This document shows positions 32,010-40,809 of a DNA stretch of 63,618 bases, piece after piece. The number at the start of each line of letters is the position of its first letter. Positions within the stretch are counted from its first letter, which is position 1. The position numbers were made by a program, and so were the translations under genes. The notes below the pieces were generated by a model. The model worked only from the letters and a program-made list of their open reading frames with translations. It was not told the DNA's origin and did not search any database. The DNA is from Novosphingobium guangzhouense. Its GTDB lineage: Bacteria; Pseudomonadota; Alphaproteobacteria; Sphingomonadales; Sphingomonadaceae. The DNA lies in assembly GCF_002896965.1 (NCBI RefSeq), contig NZ_LYMM01000041.1, positions 1 to 63,618 of the forward strand, in the 5' to 3' direction.

Positions 32010-32597
32010 TTACGCAAGGCGCGGCGGTTTGAGCCATCCGGCCCGCGCGAGCGTATCTGCGAGGGTCGATCGGGGCACGTTGAACGTGCGGCTGATCGAC
32101 GACTTGCTAGCGCCACCGGCAAGGGCGGCGGTGATCTGATCGAGCTTTTCCGCATCGATCGTTCGCGGGCGGCCACCGTAGCGCCCGCGCCGTCTGGCGG
32201 CCGCAAGGCCTGCCATGATGCGCTCGCGCGTCAATGCCCGTTCATACTGGGCCAGCGCGCCGAACAGCGAAAACAGCAGCTCGCCATGCGGCGTTCCCGT
32301 GTCCATCTGCTCGGTCAATGACCGGAATGACACGTCACGCTCCCTGAGATCGGTCAGGATCGACAGCAAATGCGGCAGGGAGCGGCCGAGCCGATCCAGT
32401 TTCCACACGACCAGCGTATCGCCGGCTGCGAGATATTCGAGGCAGGCCCGCAGGCTCGCCCGGTCCTCGCGAGCGCCGGATGCCTTGTCGGAATAGAGAT
32501 GCCGGCTATCGACGCCGGCTGCGATCAGCGCATCGCGCTGAAGATCGACCGATTGCCGGTCATCTGTGGAAGAGACGCGCATGTAGCCTATAAGCAT
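32010..32597 (-). CDS. Serine recombinase (resolvase/invertase)
   Basis: This 195-aa small serine recombinase has the nucleophile region IGYMRVSSTDDRQSVDLQRD (Ser in RVSS), the catalytic core LVVWKLDRLGRSLPHLL, the long E-helix (GELLFSLFGALAQYERALTR ERI) and a C-terminal helix-turn-helix (GASKSSISRTFNVPRSTLAD). It matches Tn3-type resolvases and invertases in length. It lies immediately upstream of brnTA on the same strand, suggesting a transposon or plasmid-derived cassette, though no transposase or terminal repeats were found nearby. Its res site would be expected within 32598-32750. Confidence 0.88.
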   Translation of the reverse strand: MLIGYMRVSSTDDRQSVDLQRDALIAAGVDSRHLYSDKASGAREDRASLRACLEYLAAGDTLVVWKLDRLGRSLPHLLSILTDLRERDVSFRSLTEQMDTGTPHGELLFSLFGALAQYERALTRERIMAGLAAARRRGRYGGRPRTIDAEKLDQITAALAGGASKSSISRTFNVPRSTLADTLARAGWLKPPRLA

Positions 32598-33026
32598 GTC
32601 GGAAAACCCCTGATAGCTTGTTGTGGGACAGTCCTCCTTTCCGGCAGAGTTTATCGGACGCTACGGATTTTGGGCGTGCGTAGATTGCTGGAATTTCCGG
32701 GGGGATGCCTGCTAGCGGCGGAATGTGTCGTCGGGCGCATCAGGCGGGGCGCTTATCGTGTGATTTCCATTAGGTTAATCTGTTCGTGCAGCCGCTGCCG
32801 CAGCGGACCGTCTTCTGGCCGCGACGATCAATAACGGATTATCCGCCTGCTTACGCTGACCAAGTCGCATGCCCGTCGCCGAATTGATCCCGTGGCGGCT
32901 GCACACATCGCTGTCGCCATGCCCGCTTCCTGCTCCGCGCCTCTTCAATTTATCGTAGAAGCTTTTGATGTGTCTTATTAAAATCCTTGGCTTGCCGCTC
33001 TCGGTCAGACGATGATTGGACGGATT
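32598..33026. other. Intergenic region, possible res-site area, no gene called
   Basis: This 429-base gap lies between the resolvase start and the DUF2147 gene. Short frames exist on both strands, but none shows a protein family I recognise. The first 150 bases upstream of the resolvase are where a recombination (res) site and its promoter would lie. I see GC-rich direct patches but no clear 12-bp paired sites by eye. Confidence 0.4.
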
Positions 33027-33434
33027 TCAGTTCACTTTCGTCCATATCTGCGATTTGCACATGATCCGCCCTGTCAGGCACCCCTTTCCCTCCATCCGCC
33101 GATCGTCGAGCGTGGTGATTGTTCCAGAGAAGGTTTGGCCGATGTCGGGTACAAAAACACTGCCGCGCCACACGCCCTTCTTTTCAGGAACAAAATCGCG
33201 AAACAGGATCAGACCTACCAGATCGTTTGTCCCGCCGCGCCGCGCATCCGCCTTGGCTTTGTCACTTGCCCAGACCACGACCCCGCACATTCTGCTTCCG
33301 CACGGCTGGGCTCGCACATGTACGCTGTCCTGCGGATTCTTCCACACTCCGAAAGAAGCGCGCTGTGCCTCGACGGACGCAGATGCTGCAAGTAGCAGCA
33401 TGGCTGCCAATACGAAACTGAACCTCATCGCCAT
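33027..33434 (-). CDS. Secreted DUF2147 protein (second copy)
   Basis: This 135-aa exported small protein has a clear signal peptide (MAMRFSFVLAAMLLLAASAS VEA), then FGVWKNPQDSVHVRAQPCG, the Cys pair region SRMCGVVVWASDKAK, LFRDFVPEKKGVWRGSVFVP and the closing GKGCLTGRIMCKSQIWTKV. It is a diverged paralogue of the DUF2147 gene at 9871. It lies 7 nt after the GMC oxidoreductase stop on the same strand, so the two are probably co-transcribed. The family's function is not established; an envelope role is assumed. Confidence 0.8.
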   Translation of the reverse strand: MAMRFSFVLAAMLLLAASASVEAQRASFGVWKNPQDSVHVRAQPCGSRMCGVVVWASDKAKADARRGGTNDLVGLILFRDFVPEKKGVWRGSVFVPDIGQTFSGTITTLDDRRMEGKGCLTGRIMCKSQIWTKVN

Positions 33435-33440
33435 TCTTCC

Positions 33441-35033
33441 TCAAGGCCGGATCATCATTTGCGCGACATTTTCCGCGATCGCCATGGTAGGCGCGTTAGT
33501 GTTGCCCGACACGATCGACGGCATGATCGATGCATCGACCACGCGCAAACCGTCAATGCCACGTACACGGGCTGCCGGATCGACCACGGATGCCGAGTCA
33601 CTGCCCATGCGGCATGTTCCTACCGGATGATAGATTGTTTCAGCGCGCGCGCGGATGTCGTCGATCAGAGCCTCGTCGGTCTGGACCGCGGGTCCCGGTC
33701 GCACCTCCTCGCGCAAGTGACGGGCGAGCGCCGGCGCATGAAGGAGCTTGCGGGCTAGCTTCGCGCCATTCAGCAAGACGCCCACATCATCGGGATGACT
33801 GAGATAATTGCCCTCTATGCGCGGATGAGCCGTGGGATCGGCGATCTTGAGCCCGATCCTGCCGCGGCTCTTCGGTAGAAGGTCGCAGACATGCACGGTC
33901 ATTCCGTAGCCGAAGGCTGTCTTGCGGCCATGGTCACGCAGGATCGCCGGCAGGAAATGGAATTGAAGATTGGGCCGCTCCCGGCCGGCGTCGGATTTGA
34001 GGAAAGCGCCGCCCTCCGAGGCATTTGACGTCAATTCGCCTTCATGATGAAGGAAATAGCTCCATGCGCCGCGTATCGCACGAGGCAGGAAACTGGGCGC
34101 CACCCCAAATCCTTCGCGATCGGCCGTGGTTGCCACAGCCGTATAGTCGAGGTGATCGGCGAGATTGGCTCCGACTTCGGGCGCATCCAGAACGATCTCT
34201 ATGCCATGCTGCCTGAGTTCGCTCGCCGAGCCGACGCCCGACAGCATCAGAATCTGCGGCGAATTGACCGCGCCAGCCGAAAGGATCACCTCTCCACCGG
34301 GGCGCAGCAGCAGGTCCCGGCCGCCGACGCGGACCCCGATGGCGCGACGGTCCTTGAACAGTATCCGTTCGACGAGGCCGTTCGTTTCGATGGCGAGATT
34401 CTTGCGCGAGCGAGCCGGATCGAGAAACGCTCGCGCCGTGCTGAACCGTTGCCCGTCTTTCTGGGTCACCTGATAGACACCAAAGCCTTCCTGGCTCACG
34501 CCATTGAAGTCGGGATTTCGCGGGTAGTGCAGTTCCACCCCAGCTTCGACGAAGTCTTCCGTAAGTGGGTTCACTCGCCCAAGATTGGAGACGCAAAGTG
34601 GCCCGGCATTGCCATGATGCTCGTCGTGGATAGCCTGATTGTTTTCGAGCGCGATAAAAAGCTCGCGCATGCGCGGCCAGTCCCAGTCAGCTCCGGCGGC
34701 CGCCCCCCAGCCCTCATAGTCCGCCCGATCGCCGCGAATGTAGACCATTGCATTGATCGAGCTGCTGCCACCCAGCGTCTTGCCGCGCGGCCAATAGAGC
34801 CGCCGGTTGTTAAGGTGAGGCTCGACTTCGGTCTCACAGTTCCAGTTCACCCATCCCGTGCGGGCAATGACGCCGACGCCAAGCGGCATGTGAATGAAGG
34901 GATTGCGATCGCGCGGCCCCGCCTCGATGAGGCAGACAGCTTTATCCGAATCAGCAGAAAGGCGGTTGGCCATGACGCAGCCGGCCGAGCCGCCGCCAAT
35001 GATGTGGTTTCCGTCAGCGCCGAACCGTAACAT
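33441..35033 (-). CDS. GMC-family FAD oxidoreductase (choline/alcohol dehydrogenase-like)
   Basis: This 530-aa flavin-dependent alcohol/choline dehydrogenase-type enzyme has the dinucleotide motif GGGSAGCVMANRLS (N-terminus), YWPRGKTLGGSSSINAMVYI (GMC signature 1), VILSAGAVNSPQILMLSGVG (signature 2) and the C-terminal catalytic HPVGTCRMG and NTNAPTMAIAENVA blocks. The start of the FAD motif reads NHIIGGGSAG instead of the usual D-Y-x-x-V-GGGSAG, about one residue shorter, which may weaken FAD binding or reflect a small deletion. Substrate is probably a hydrophobic alcohol as in AlkJ-type enzymes; this is inferred. The upstream neighbour is the broken SUKH gene. Confidence 0.85.
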   Translation of the reverse strand: MLRFGADGNHIIGGGSAGCVMANRLSADSDKAVCLIEAGPRDRNPFIHMPLGVGVIARTGWVNWNCETEVEPHLNNRRLYWPRGKTLGGSSSINAMVYIRGDRADYEGWGAAAGADWDWPRMRELFIALENNQAIHDEHHGNAGPLCVSNLGRVNPLTEDFVEAGVELHYPRNPDFNGVSQEGFGVYQVTQKDGQRFSTARAFLDPARSRKNLAIETNGLVERILFKDRRAIGVRVGGRDLLLRPGGEVILSAGAVNSPQILMLSGVGSASELRQHGIEIVLDAPEVGANLADHLDYTAVATTADREGFGVAPSFLPRAIRGAWSYFLHHEGELTSNASEGGAFLKSDAGRERPNLQFHFLPAILRDHGRKTAFGYGMTVHVCDLLPKSRGRIGLKIADPTAHPRIEGNYLSHPDDVGVLLNGAKLARKLLHAPALARHLREEVRPGPAVQTDEALIDDIRARAETIYHPVGTCRMGSDSASVVDPAARVRGIDGLRVVDASIMPSIVSGNTNAPTMAIAENVAQMMIRP

Positions 35034-35037
35034 CTAG

Positions 35038-35571
35038 CTACTCCTCTTCTATCCCCATCGCTTTCAAGTCCAATCCCAATTCCTTTAAACTGGGCAGGGG
35101 AGGAGGATCGAAGGCTACCAGTGCATCGATAAAGTCATGAAAGCTGTCGTATACGGGGGTTATCGCCCTAGAAGGCAGAGCTTCATCGTGCAGTCATACG
35201 GATATCTTTCCATCAATTCTGTCAATTAACAGCATATTGCCCAGACCGATTTCCGCAAAAACCACAGATGTTTTTGGAATCTGCATGGATAATTGTTCGT
35301 TTATGCGAATTATTCCTGAGCTTCCGTCAACAGGGCCATATATAACTGAAACGCCAATTCTTCCTGAATCATCGGAATAGGCGCATTTTTCCGCAGGAAA
35401 TTCAACATCCTTATTGAAAACTATCGCTGATCCGAATTCAATAAATAAATCACGAAGCTCAGACGGCAGCAATATTCCTAATGAACTCTCTATCTGGTCT
35501 AATTCGATCAAAGAATCTCCCGGCATGTGGAGTGATTCTGCATCGAATGATGGATCAAACTGAAAGGTCAT
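35038..35571 (-). pseudogene. SMI1/KNR4 (SUKH) immunity protein with in-frame TGA
   Basis: The first 125 codons (35571-35197) encode a typical SUKH domain: LIELDQIESSLGILLPSELR DLF, GSSGIIRINEQLSM and VVFAEIGLGNMLLIDRIDGK. A TGA at 35196-35194 follows KISV, yet the same frame continues with LHDEALPSRAITPVYDSFHD, FIDALVAFDPPPLP... for 51 more codons to a TAG at 35038. SUKH proteins normally have a W at the stopped position (x-W-x-H-D then SF-x-x-F-I), so a TGG to TGA nonsense change best explains it. SUKH proteins neutralise polymorphic or contact toxins; no toxin gene is visible nearby. Lower GC than flanks suggests recent transfer. Confidence 0.7.
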
Positions 35572-35682
35572 ATATTTTCTGCCTTACATCATTAGGGCGT
35601 CGCTATCGTGTCCGTTCCGCACCGCGCCTCAATCACGCCACCTGATTGGTATAGCCGTTAGCGGAGGGGCACGACAATCAGG

Positions 35683-36881
35683 TCAATCTTGGCGCGTCGA
35701 TGCTTTGATTGGTGCTGCGCTCCATCTACGATTGAATATCCGCCATCCGACTAAGCCCGCGACAACGCCCAGCAGGCCGCCCACGAGATAGGCGGTTGGC
35801 GCATCATTCGGCACAAAAAAGAAGCCGCCAGCAACATAGCCGCCGATTACGGCGGTGCGTGTCACCGCACCATAGATCGCGGCGACCTTGCCATGATCGG
35901 CGGGCGGGCATTCCGACTGGAACAAGGTTCGGACAGCGACGTTGTGGATGCTGTTTGCGCCGCCGCCTAGGATGAAGGCGACGGCAACGATTGCCAGCCC
36001 GATCGGCGCAAGGCCGATCCACAGCATGGTCGCGCCCATGACAGCGGCCGTGCCGAACGCCGCCAGTCCGACCCTATGGCCAAAACCCTTTCGGCCAGCC
36101 CAGCGCCGATCAACATCCCAACCGCCCATAGTGCCGTCAGCATTCCAAACGCGGTCGGCCCGCTCCCAGCGTCACCATCACGAGAAACACGAAAGCAACG
36201 TCGGCTATGGCGGTCGCAAACACTTCGAGGCTGAGCGCACCCGTAACCACCATCAACCGTCGATTGCGGAGCAGCGGCAGGTAGTCCGCGAACAGGGTCT
36301 CTTCCTCCTGATCGTCCCGTTGTGGCTTGCGGCGAAGCCTGCTCGCCATCACGACGAGGGCCAAAAGGGCATAACTGGCGGCATCGGCTAAAAGCGCATT
36401 GCGCGATCCGATCCATCCCACCAGTACGCCCCCAGCGACTGGACCAGCGAGCATTCCAAGGCTGCGAACCATTTCCATAAGGGAATTGGCGAGTGCGAGG
36501 TCATTCCAAGCCGCTCGCCAGCACTGGAATCAACGCGAATGTTGCGGCGCTGCTGATCGTGAACAGCACGCTCAACAGCGCGGCCCCGGCGAGCGTGAAC
36601 ATGGGATAATAGGCGATAAATGCTATCACGCCCGCTTGCAGAACTGACACCATGACCAGAATGCGGGCCGCCTCCCGGCGGTCGATCAAGCGGCCCGCCC
36701 AGGGTGCGGCGATCAGACCGGGTAGCAGCTCCGCGGTCAGCAGCGTCGGCACCGCATAGCCGGATGCGTTCTCGGCAGTGCGGAACATCAACGTCAGCAA
36801 CGTGATTTCATCGCCGGTCGTCGAAATCGTAAGCGCCACAAGGACCAACCATCCCCAGCCTTGCCGAAACTCAACTCCCAC
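35683..36881 (-). pseudogene. MFS transporter with multiple frameshifts
   Basis: MFS protein pieces follow one another in different frames: 36881-36501 (MGVEFRQGWGWLVLVALTIS, GYAVPTLLTAELLPGLIAAP, GRLIDRREAARILVM), then 36500-36137 (LANSLMEMVRSLGMLAGPVA, RNALLADAASYALLALVV), a short piece in a third frame near 36160-36080 (SGPTAFGMLTALWAVGMLIG AGLAERVLAIG) and 36129-35683 (GLAAFGTAAVMGATMLWIGL, GKVAAIYGAVTRTAVIGGYV). Together they rebuild a 12-helix transporter of about 400 aa, so at least three single-base shifts broke it. No partner gene is obvious. Inactive. Confidence 0.75.
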
Positions 36882-36963
36882 TCACTTAACCTTCCGCACA
36901 GCCCCGCACTTTCCGGGTCACTCTGCACACTTCAAATCTCAACCGACAATCAGGTGAATAGCT

Positions 36964-38329
36964 TTAGCGTTGTTCTGCCAACCACTTAAGCGCCGATAGG
37001 CTTGGCATGAACAGATATTCGCCTCCCTTCATGACATTGAAGGTCTGCACACCGTCGATGCGCTTGCGCGCAGGCGCCTGCGGGATCGTGAACCGGCCGT
37101 CCTCCTCATGCAGACCAACGATTGGATCGCGCTCCTCGCCGAGGTCGACGAAATTGCCGCGGTTGATCCATTCCTGCTGCATGAACTCGATCGTGTCGTA
37201 AGCGCGCGCTTATGAAGATGAAGAAGAGGCCGCGATCGCCTTTGGCATCGTCTTTCGGCGCCACATCCTCGGAATAAACCGGCCCGAAGGTCGAGGAACG
37301 GCGGATGATGCGGTGAATGTTGACGTCGGTGAGCAGCGTCAACTCGGAGTCGCGGGGATTGAGCCGGCGCATATGGCAGCCAAGCGGCACAACGCGGCCT
37401 TTGGGGTCGTCCTTGAAATTGAAGTCGTTGTTGCGCTGCGGATCGGCGCCGAGGTCCGGGTCGTCATGATCCGGCGACAACGTCAGTGGAGCGCCTGACC
37501 GCCAGCGACCGAACATCTTGGCGGCTAATAGCTCGCGTTCCTCCGGCGTCTCGCCATGCGCCTTGAGGAAGGCGTTAAAACAGCCGACCCGGCTGTTGTA
37601 CTTGCGCATAACGACGAAGGTGCCGTTCTTGCCCAGCCCGGCGGGCTCGGGCATGCCAAGCGGTTGGCCGTTCTCGCTTTCATATCCAAGAATGAACTCG
37701 CCCGCCTTGATCGGGCGCTCCTCGCCCGGCAGCGGATCGACGCCGCTACCCTCGACGGCGGGCTGGGAGATCGAATCCCGGAAACCGAACGGGTTTTTCG
37801 CGCCATCCGGCGCGCCGAAACGATGCTCGCCGAGCAGGGTCACGCCGCTGCTCCGGTCGAGTTCGGTGCGCGCCGTCGCCAGCGCCTTATCGAGCGCAGC
37901 ATCATCCACGGCGTAGATAGTCAGCGCGAGATGGCAGTTGCCGGGCTTGAACACCTCTTCCCAGTTTTCCGGCGCGTTGGGCCCGAAGTCGCGAAGCTGC
38001 TCCGCGCGTGCGGCCATGCCCTGCTGGAAGGGGAGCGGGAATGTCTTGAGCTGCGCTTCGGGAACGCCGAGCGCCTTCAGCCCCTCGAAGCTGAGTGCGG
38101 CCCCGATCCAGAAATCAAGATCCTCGCTCCAGTTGTCGGCAGATGCGATATGGGGCGCGAGCCGGCCGAGAAGATCGCGCGCGCCCTCCGCCTCGTCGAA
38201 ATGGAGCATGGCGTGGATACCGACATAAGGCTCGGGCCGGCTTCGCAGGATCAGCGCCTGAATGTCGTGCAGATCGAGCGTAACGCTGTCGCGCCGGAAG
38301 CGCTCTTTCAGTTTCTGAAGGATCGCCAT
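36964..38329 (-). pseudogene. DyP-type peroxidase with C-terminal frameshift
   Basis: This haem peroxidase of the dye-decolourising (DyP) family has the N-terminal ferredoxin-like domain, the GXXDG-type loop reading GFRDSISQP (Asp kept, last Gly replaced by Ser), and proximal-His block PLGCHMRRLNPRDSELTL near residue 320. The main frame runs from 38329 to about 37205 and then derails at a GCGCGC run after GLFFIFISAR; the true end (AYDTIEFMQQEWINRGNFVD through FMPSLSALKWLAEQR) resumes in another frame and stops at 36964. The frameshift removes the last ~85 residues, so activity is doubtful unless it is a sequencing error. It is the last gene of the catalase-like operon, 3 nt after its neighbour. 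Confidence 0.8.
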
Positions 38330-38332
38330 GGC

Positions 38333-38944
38333 TCAGCCCACCTTGTCCAGGAATTCGTTGACGGCATGTTCCATCCGCTGAAGGCGGCGCACGTCGACGA
38401 CGGTCACCTGCGGGTTGGCGACGAACCAGCCGGCAGCGGTGATCTGATGCTCGGCGATGAAATCCTTGACCTTGGGGCTTGCGATGCCAGGCCAACCTTC
38501 GACCGAAGCGAAAAGCAGGTCCATCAGGTCGGGGATCTTGGTGGCGAAGTCGTTGATATAGGTGTCCCAGTCGCCGTCATAGGCGGTGGCGAACAGGATT
38601 CGTGTGTCGTTGTCGAAGAACACGAACCGCATATTGTGGAGCGTGCCGACCTTCTGTGCGCCATCGAAATTGCCGTTCACCAGCCCGAAGATGCGTTTCA
38701 GCCGGTCCGCGCCGCCTGGCTTCAAGTTTGCGATGGCTGTGAGCTCGGAGACATTGCCGGACTGGGCGCCGACACGGCCAGCCGAGCCCGCCGTGCCCTT
38801 GAGGTCGGGATTGTGCTTCGTCACCATCTGCTCAAGGGCGAGCTTGGCGAGCTGCGGCGCGTCGCCGGCCACTTCCTCGATCCGCCGCCGGATGGCTTGA
38901 AGGCGGGTTTCGTCGATCTGCGGGGTGTCTTCGGTTTCGGCCAT
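38333..38944 (-). CDS. Unassigned protein co-operonic with catalase-like and DyP genes
   Basis: This 203-aa cytoplasmic protein has no signal or membrane segment. I recognise no named family with confidence. The middle, LHNMRFVFFDNDTRILFATA and YDGDWDTYINDFATKIPDLM, resembles the ferredoxin-like (dimeric alpha-beta barrel) half found in some DyP-like proteins, so it may be a stand-alone barrel partner of the peroxidase. ATG 38944 has AGGAGG upstream. It lies 40 nt after the catalase-like gene and 3 nt before DyP, so the three genes are co-expressed. Role unknown; a haem-peroxidase accessory or fatty-peroxide handling protein is a guess. Confidence 0.7.
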   Translation of the reverse strand: MAETEDTPQIDETRLQAIRRRIEEVAGDAPQLAKLALEQMVTKHNPDLKGTAGSAGRVGAQSGNVSELTAIANLKPGGADRLKRIFGLVNGNFDGAQKVGTLHNMRFVFFDNDTRILFATAYDGDWDTYINDFATKIPDLMDLLFASVEGWPGIASPKVKDFIAEHQITAAGWFVANPQVTVVDVRRLQRMEHAVNEFLDKVG

Positions 38945-38984
38945 GGCTGGCCTCCTTTCGTGATTGCGTGTGACGATCGGTGCG

Positions 38985-40073
38985 TCAGTCCGGGATGGCG
39001 TCGATGTTTGTCGGCTCGACACGAGGCTGGGCGTTCATCTCATGGCGGTAGCGGGTGGATCGTTCATAGGCGGCGATGCGCACGCGCATGATCGAGCCGA
39101 GTGGCTGATGATCGCGGATACCGTGCCAGGGATTGAACGACAGCACATCATCGCCGTAGACGCGCCGCGCCGGCGAATAGGCCTCCTGTGGCGGGATGCG
39201 CAGGGTCGCGATCGGCTGGTGCGGCGAAAGGTCTTCCGGCCAGAGCACGGCGGCGTCCTCGACCGGCATCCTGTCGAGATCGGCACAGAGCTGAGCACGG
39301 AGCTGATACTCTGCGCCTTGCTCGCGGAAATGTTCAACCACCAGATCGCGCATGGTGGAATCCTCAACCGCGCCGACATCCTTGCCGGTCAGTGCACGGA
39401 CGTTGTCGGAGAACGGCGCGGCACTGATCTTGGCGATATGGTCGCCGAAGCGGATCGCCGCCATCGAATGATAGGTTTCGCCCAGCAGATGGTTATTGTC
39501 GCGAGCGAGCCCGCGCAGCGTGGCGCCGGGCTCGACGCCGACCGCTTCGACTGCCGCCTCCACGCCGCGCGCGACCCCAGCCATCGCTCGCTGGAGAAAG
39601 GCCGGGTTCTGGGCATTCTGCTCCAGAAGGCCGATGAGCTGGCGATATTTACCGATCGTGCCGAAGCTCAAGGTCGGGATGTTGACGAGCAGGAAATCCT
39701 GGTTGTGGCCCTGGTCTTCGGGGAGAAGCCGCTCGCCATCGACACCGATCACCTTGATCGCCATGCCGCGTGGGGCGGGAATGGTATCGGAGTGGATGTC
39801 GCCCGGCGCCGAAGAGAGGCGGATCACCACGGAATAGGTGGCCGGGCGAGCGAAAAGCCCCTGGCGCAGATGCTCCGGCAGTTCCGGGACGACGAGTTCG
39901 CCCTTCAGGAACCCGTGGCTCTTGGCATGGGCGTCGCGCACCGCATGCCGATGGCGCTCGAACGCCTTGCGGTTGGTGCTCGCCATGATTTCGAGGATTT
40001 CGGCGGTGAGCCGCTCCTCGTCTTCGCCGAGCACTTCGACGCTGGTGGAGTAGGGGATATAGGTCTCAGCCAA
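38985..40073 (-). CDS. Catalase-like haem protein (small subfamily)
   Basis: This 362-aa protein has the catalase fold's signature segments: distal His region HRHAVRDAHAKSHGFLKGEL (His about residue 49), VIRLSSAPGDIHSDTIPAPR GMAIKV, DFLLVNIPTLSF and FNPWHGIRDHQPLGSIMRVR. It is shorter than classical catalases (480 or more) and lacks the usual R-x-F-x-Y-x-D proximal block, as in the SrpA/allene-oxide-synthase-like branch that acts on organic or fatty-acid peroxides. The start codon is TTG 40073 with AAGGA 7 nt upstream. It heads the minus arm of a divergent module facing oleate hydratase genes, so a lipid-peroxide substrate is an attractive inference. Confidence 0.82.
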   Translation of the reverse strand: MAETYIPYSTSVEVLGEDEERLTAEILEIMASTNRKAFERHRHAVRDAHAKSHGFLKGELVVPELPEHLRQGLFARPATYSVVIRLSSAPGDIHSDTIPAPRGMAIKVIGVDGERLLPEDQGHNQDFLLVNIPTLSFGTIGKYRQLIGLLEQNAQNPAFLQRAMAGVARGVEAAVEAVGVEPGATLRGLARDNNHLLGETYHSMAAIRFGDHIAKISAAPFSDNVRALTGKDVGAVEDSTMRDLVVEHFREQGAEYQLRAQLCADLDRMPVEDAAVLWPEDLSPHQPIATLRIPPQEAYSPARRVYGDDVLSFNPWHGIRDHQPLGSIMRVRIAAYERSTRYRHEMNAQPRVEPTNIDAIPD

Positions 40074-40108
40074 GGGCGATCCTTCGAACCGGATTTTCGT
40101 TGCATTCG

Positions 40109-40126
40109 AGATATCAGGTGATATCT
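40109..40126. promoter_or_regulatory. 18-bp palindromic operator between catalase-like and tetR genes
   Basis: AGATATCA-GG-TGATATCT is a perfect 8+8 inverted repeat in the 121-bp divergent region, 36 nt from the catalase-like TTG and 69 nt from the tetR ATG. It is positioned to control both arms and is the probable site of the TetR protein encoded next to it. Confidence 0.6.
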
Positions 40127-40194
40127 GGTTTTACGGTGAACGCCGACATGGGTGAAAGGTTTCCATGCCGTGCTGAATTGGAGGTCGATCGCTC

Positions 40195-40809
40195 ATGCGC
40201 CTCACGCGAAAGGAAACGCAGCGCCAGACGCGGGATAAGCTGCTCGCCGCAGCACATTCGTCCATTGTGGAAGAAGGGGTGGCGGCCATGTCGATCCGCA
40301 ACATCTGTAGTGCAGCGGGTCATTCGCAGGGGGCCTTCTATTCGAATTTTGCAAGCAAGGACGATCTGCTGGTCGAGATTCTGCAGGCTCATATCCAGGA
40401 CGAGGTCGTGCTTCTGCGCGATCTGGTCGCCCACTGCTCCGGCGATGATATCGAGGCGACTCTGCAAGTGCTTGCGGCGCGGCTGGCTAAGCTGGCTGAC
40501 GAACAGCATTGGTCGCTGCTTTCGATCGAATTGCAGCTTCATGCGCGGCGGGACCCCGCGTTCGCTGAACGGCATCGCGAAGGAAAGGCCGCCTGCCACC
40601 ATTTGTTCGGAGAACTTGTGGCGGATCTGACGCGGCGCTTTGCGCTTCGGCCTGCCTTGCCGCCGCTGCAGACCGGGATCGGCCTCTATGCACTGTGGAT
40701 GGGACTGGCGGTCGAGGGCGATGTCGAAGGCGCTATTCCCCGAGAGCAAATGCTTGTCGGCTTCTTTCGCGCGATGGCAGGCCTCGATGCGCCATCCACC
40801 CGGTCATGA
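40195..40809 (+). CDS. TetR/AcrR-family regulator of the lipid-oxidation module
   Basis: This 204-aa repressor has the helix-turn-helix RKETQRQTRDKLLAAAHSSI, MSIRNICSAAGHSQGAFYSN FASKDDLL, typical of TetR, with a helical ligand domain (LWMGLAVEGDVEGAIPREQM at the end). It lies just downstream of the 18-bp dyad and overlaps the thioesterase start by ATGA, so it is autoregulated with the plus arm. A fatty acid or acyl-CoA ligand is plausible from context but not shown by the sequence. Confidence 0.88.
   Translation: MRLTRKETQRQTRDKLLAAAHSSIVEEGVAAMSIRNICSAAGHSQGAFYSNFASKDDLLVEILQAHIQDEVVLLRDLVAHCSGDDIEATLQVLAARLAKLADEQHWSLLSIELQLHARRDPAFAERHREGKAACHHLFGELVADLTRRFALRPALPPLQTGIGLYALWMGLAVEGDVEGAIPREQMLVGFFRAMAGLDAPSTRS

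Noticed and set aside
32598..33026. Short minus-strand frame ending EQINLMEITR, and other short frames
   Set aside because: Few residues, no recognised family and no ribosome site; left as an unexplained gap.
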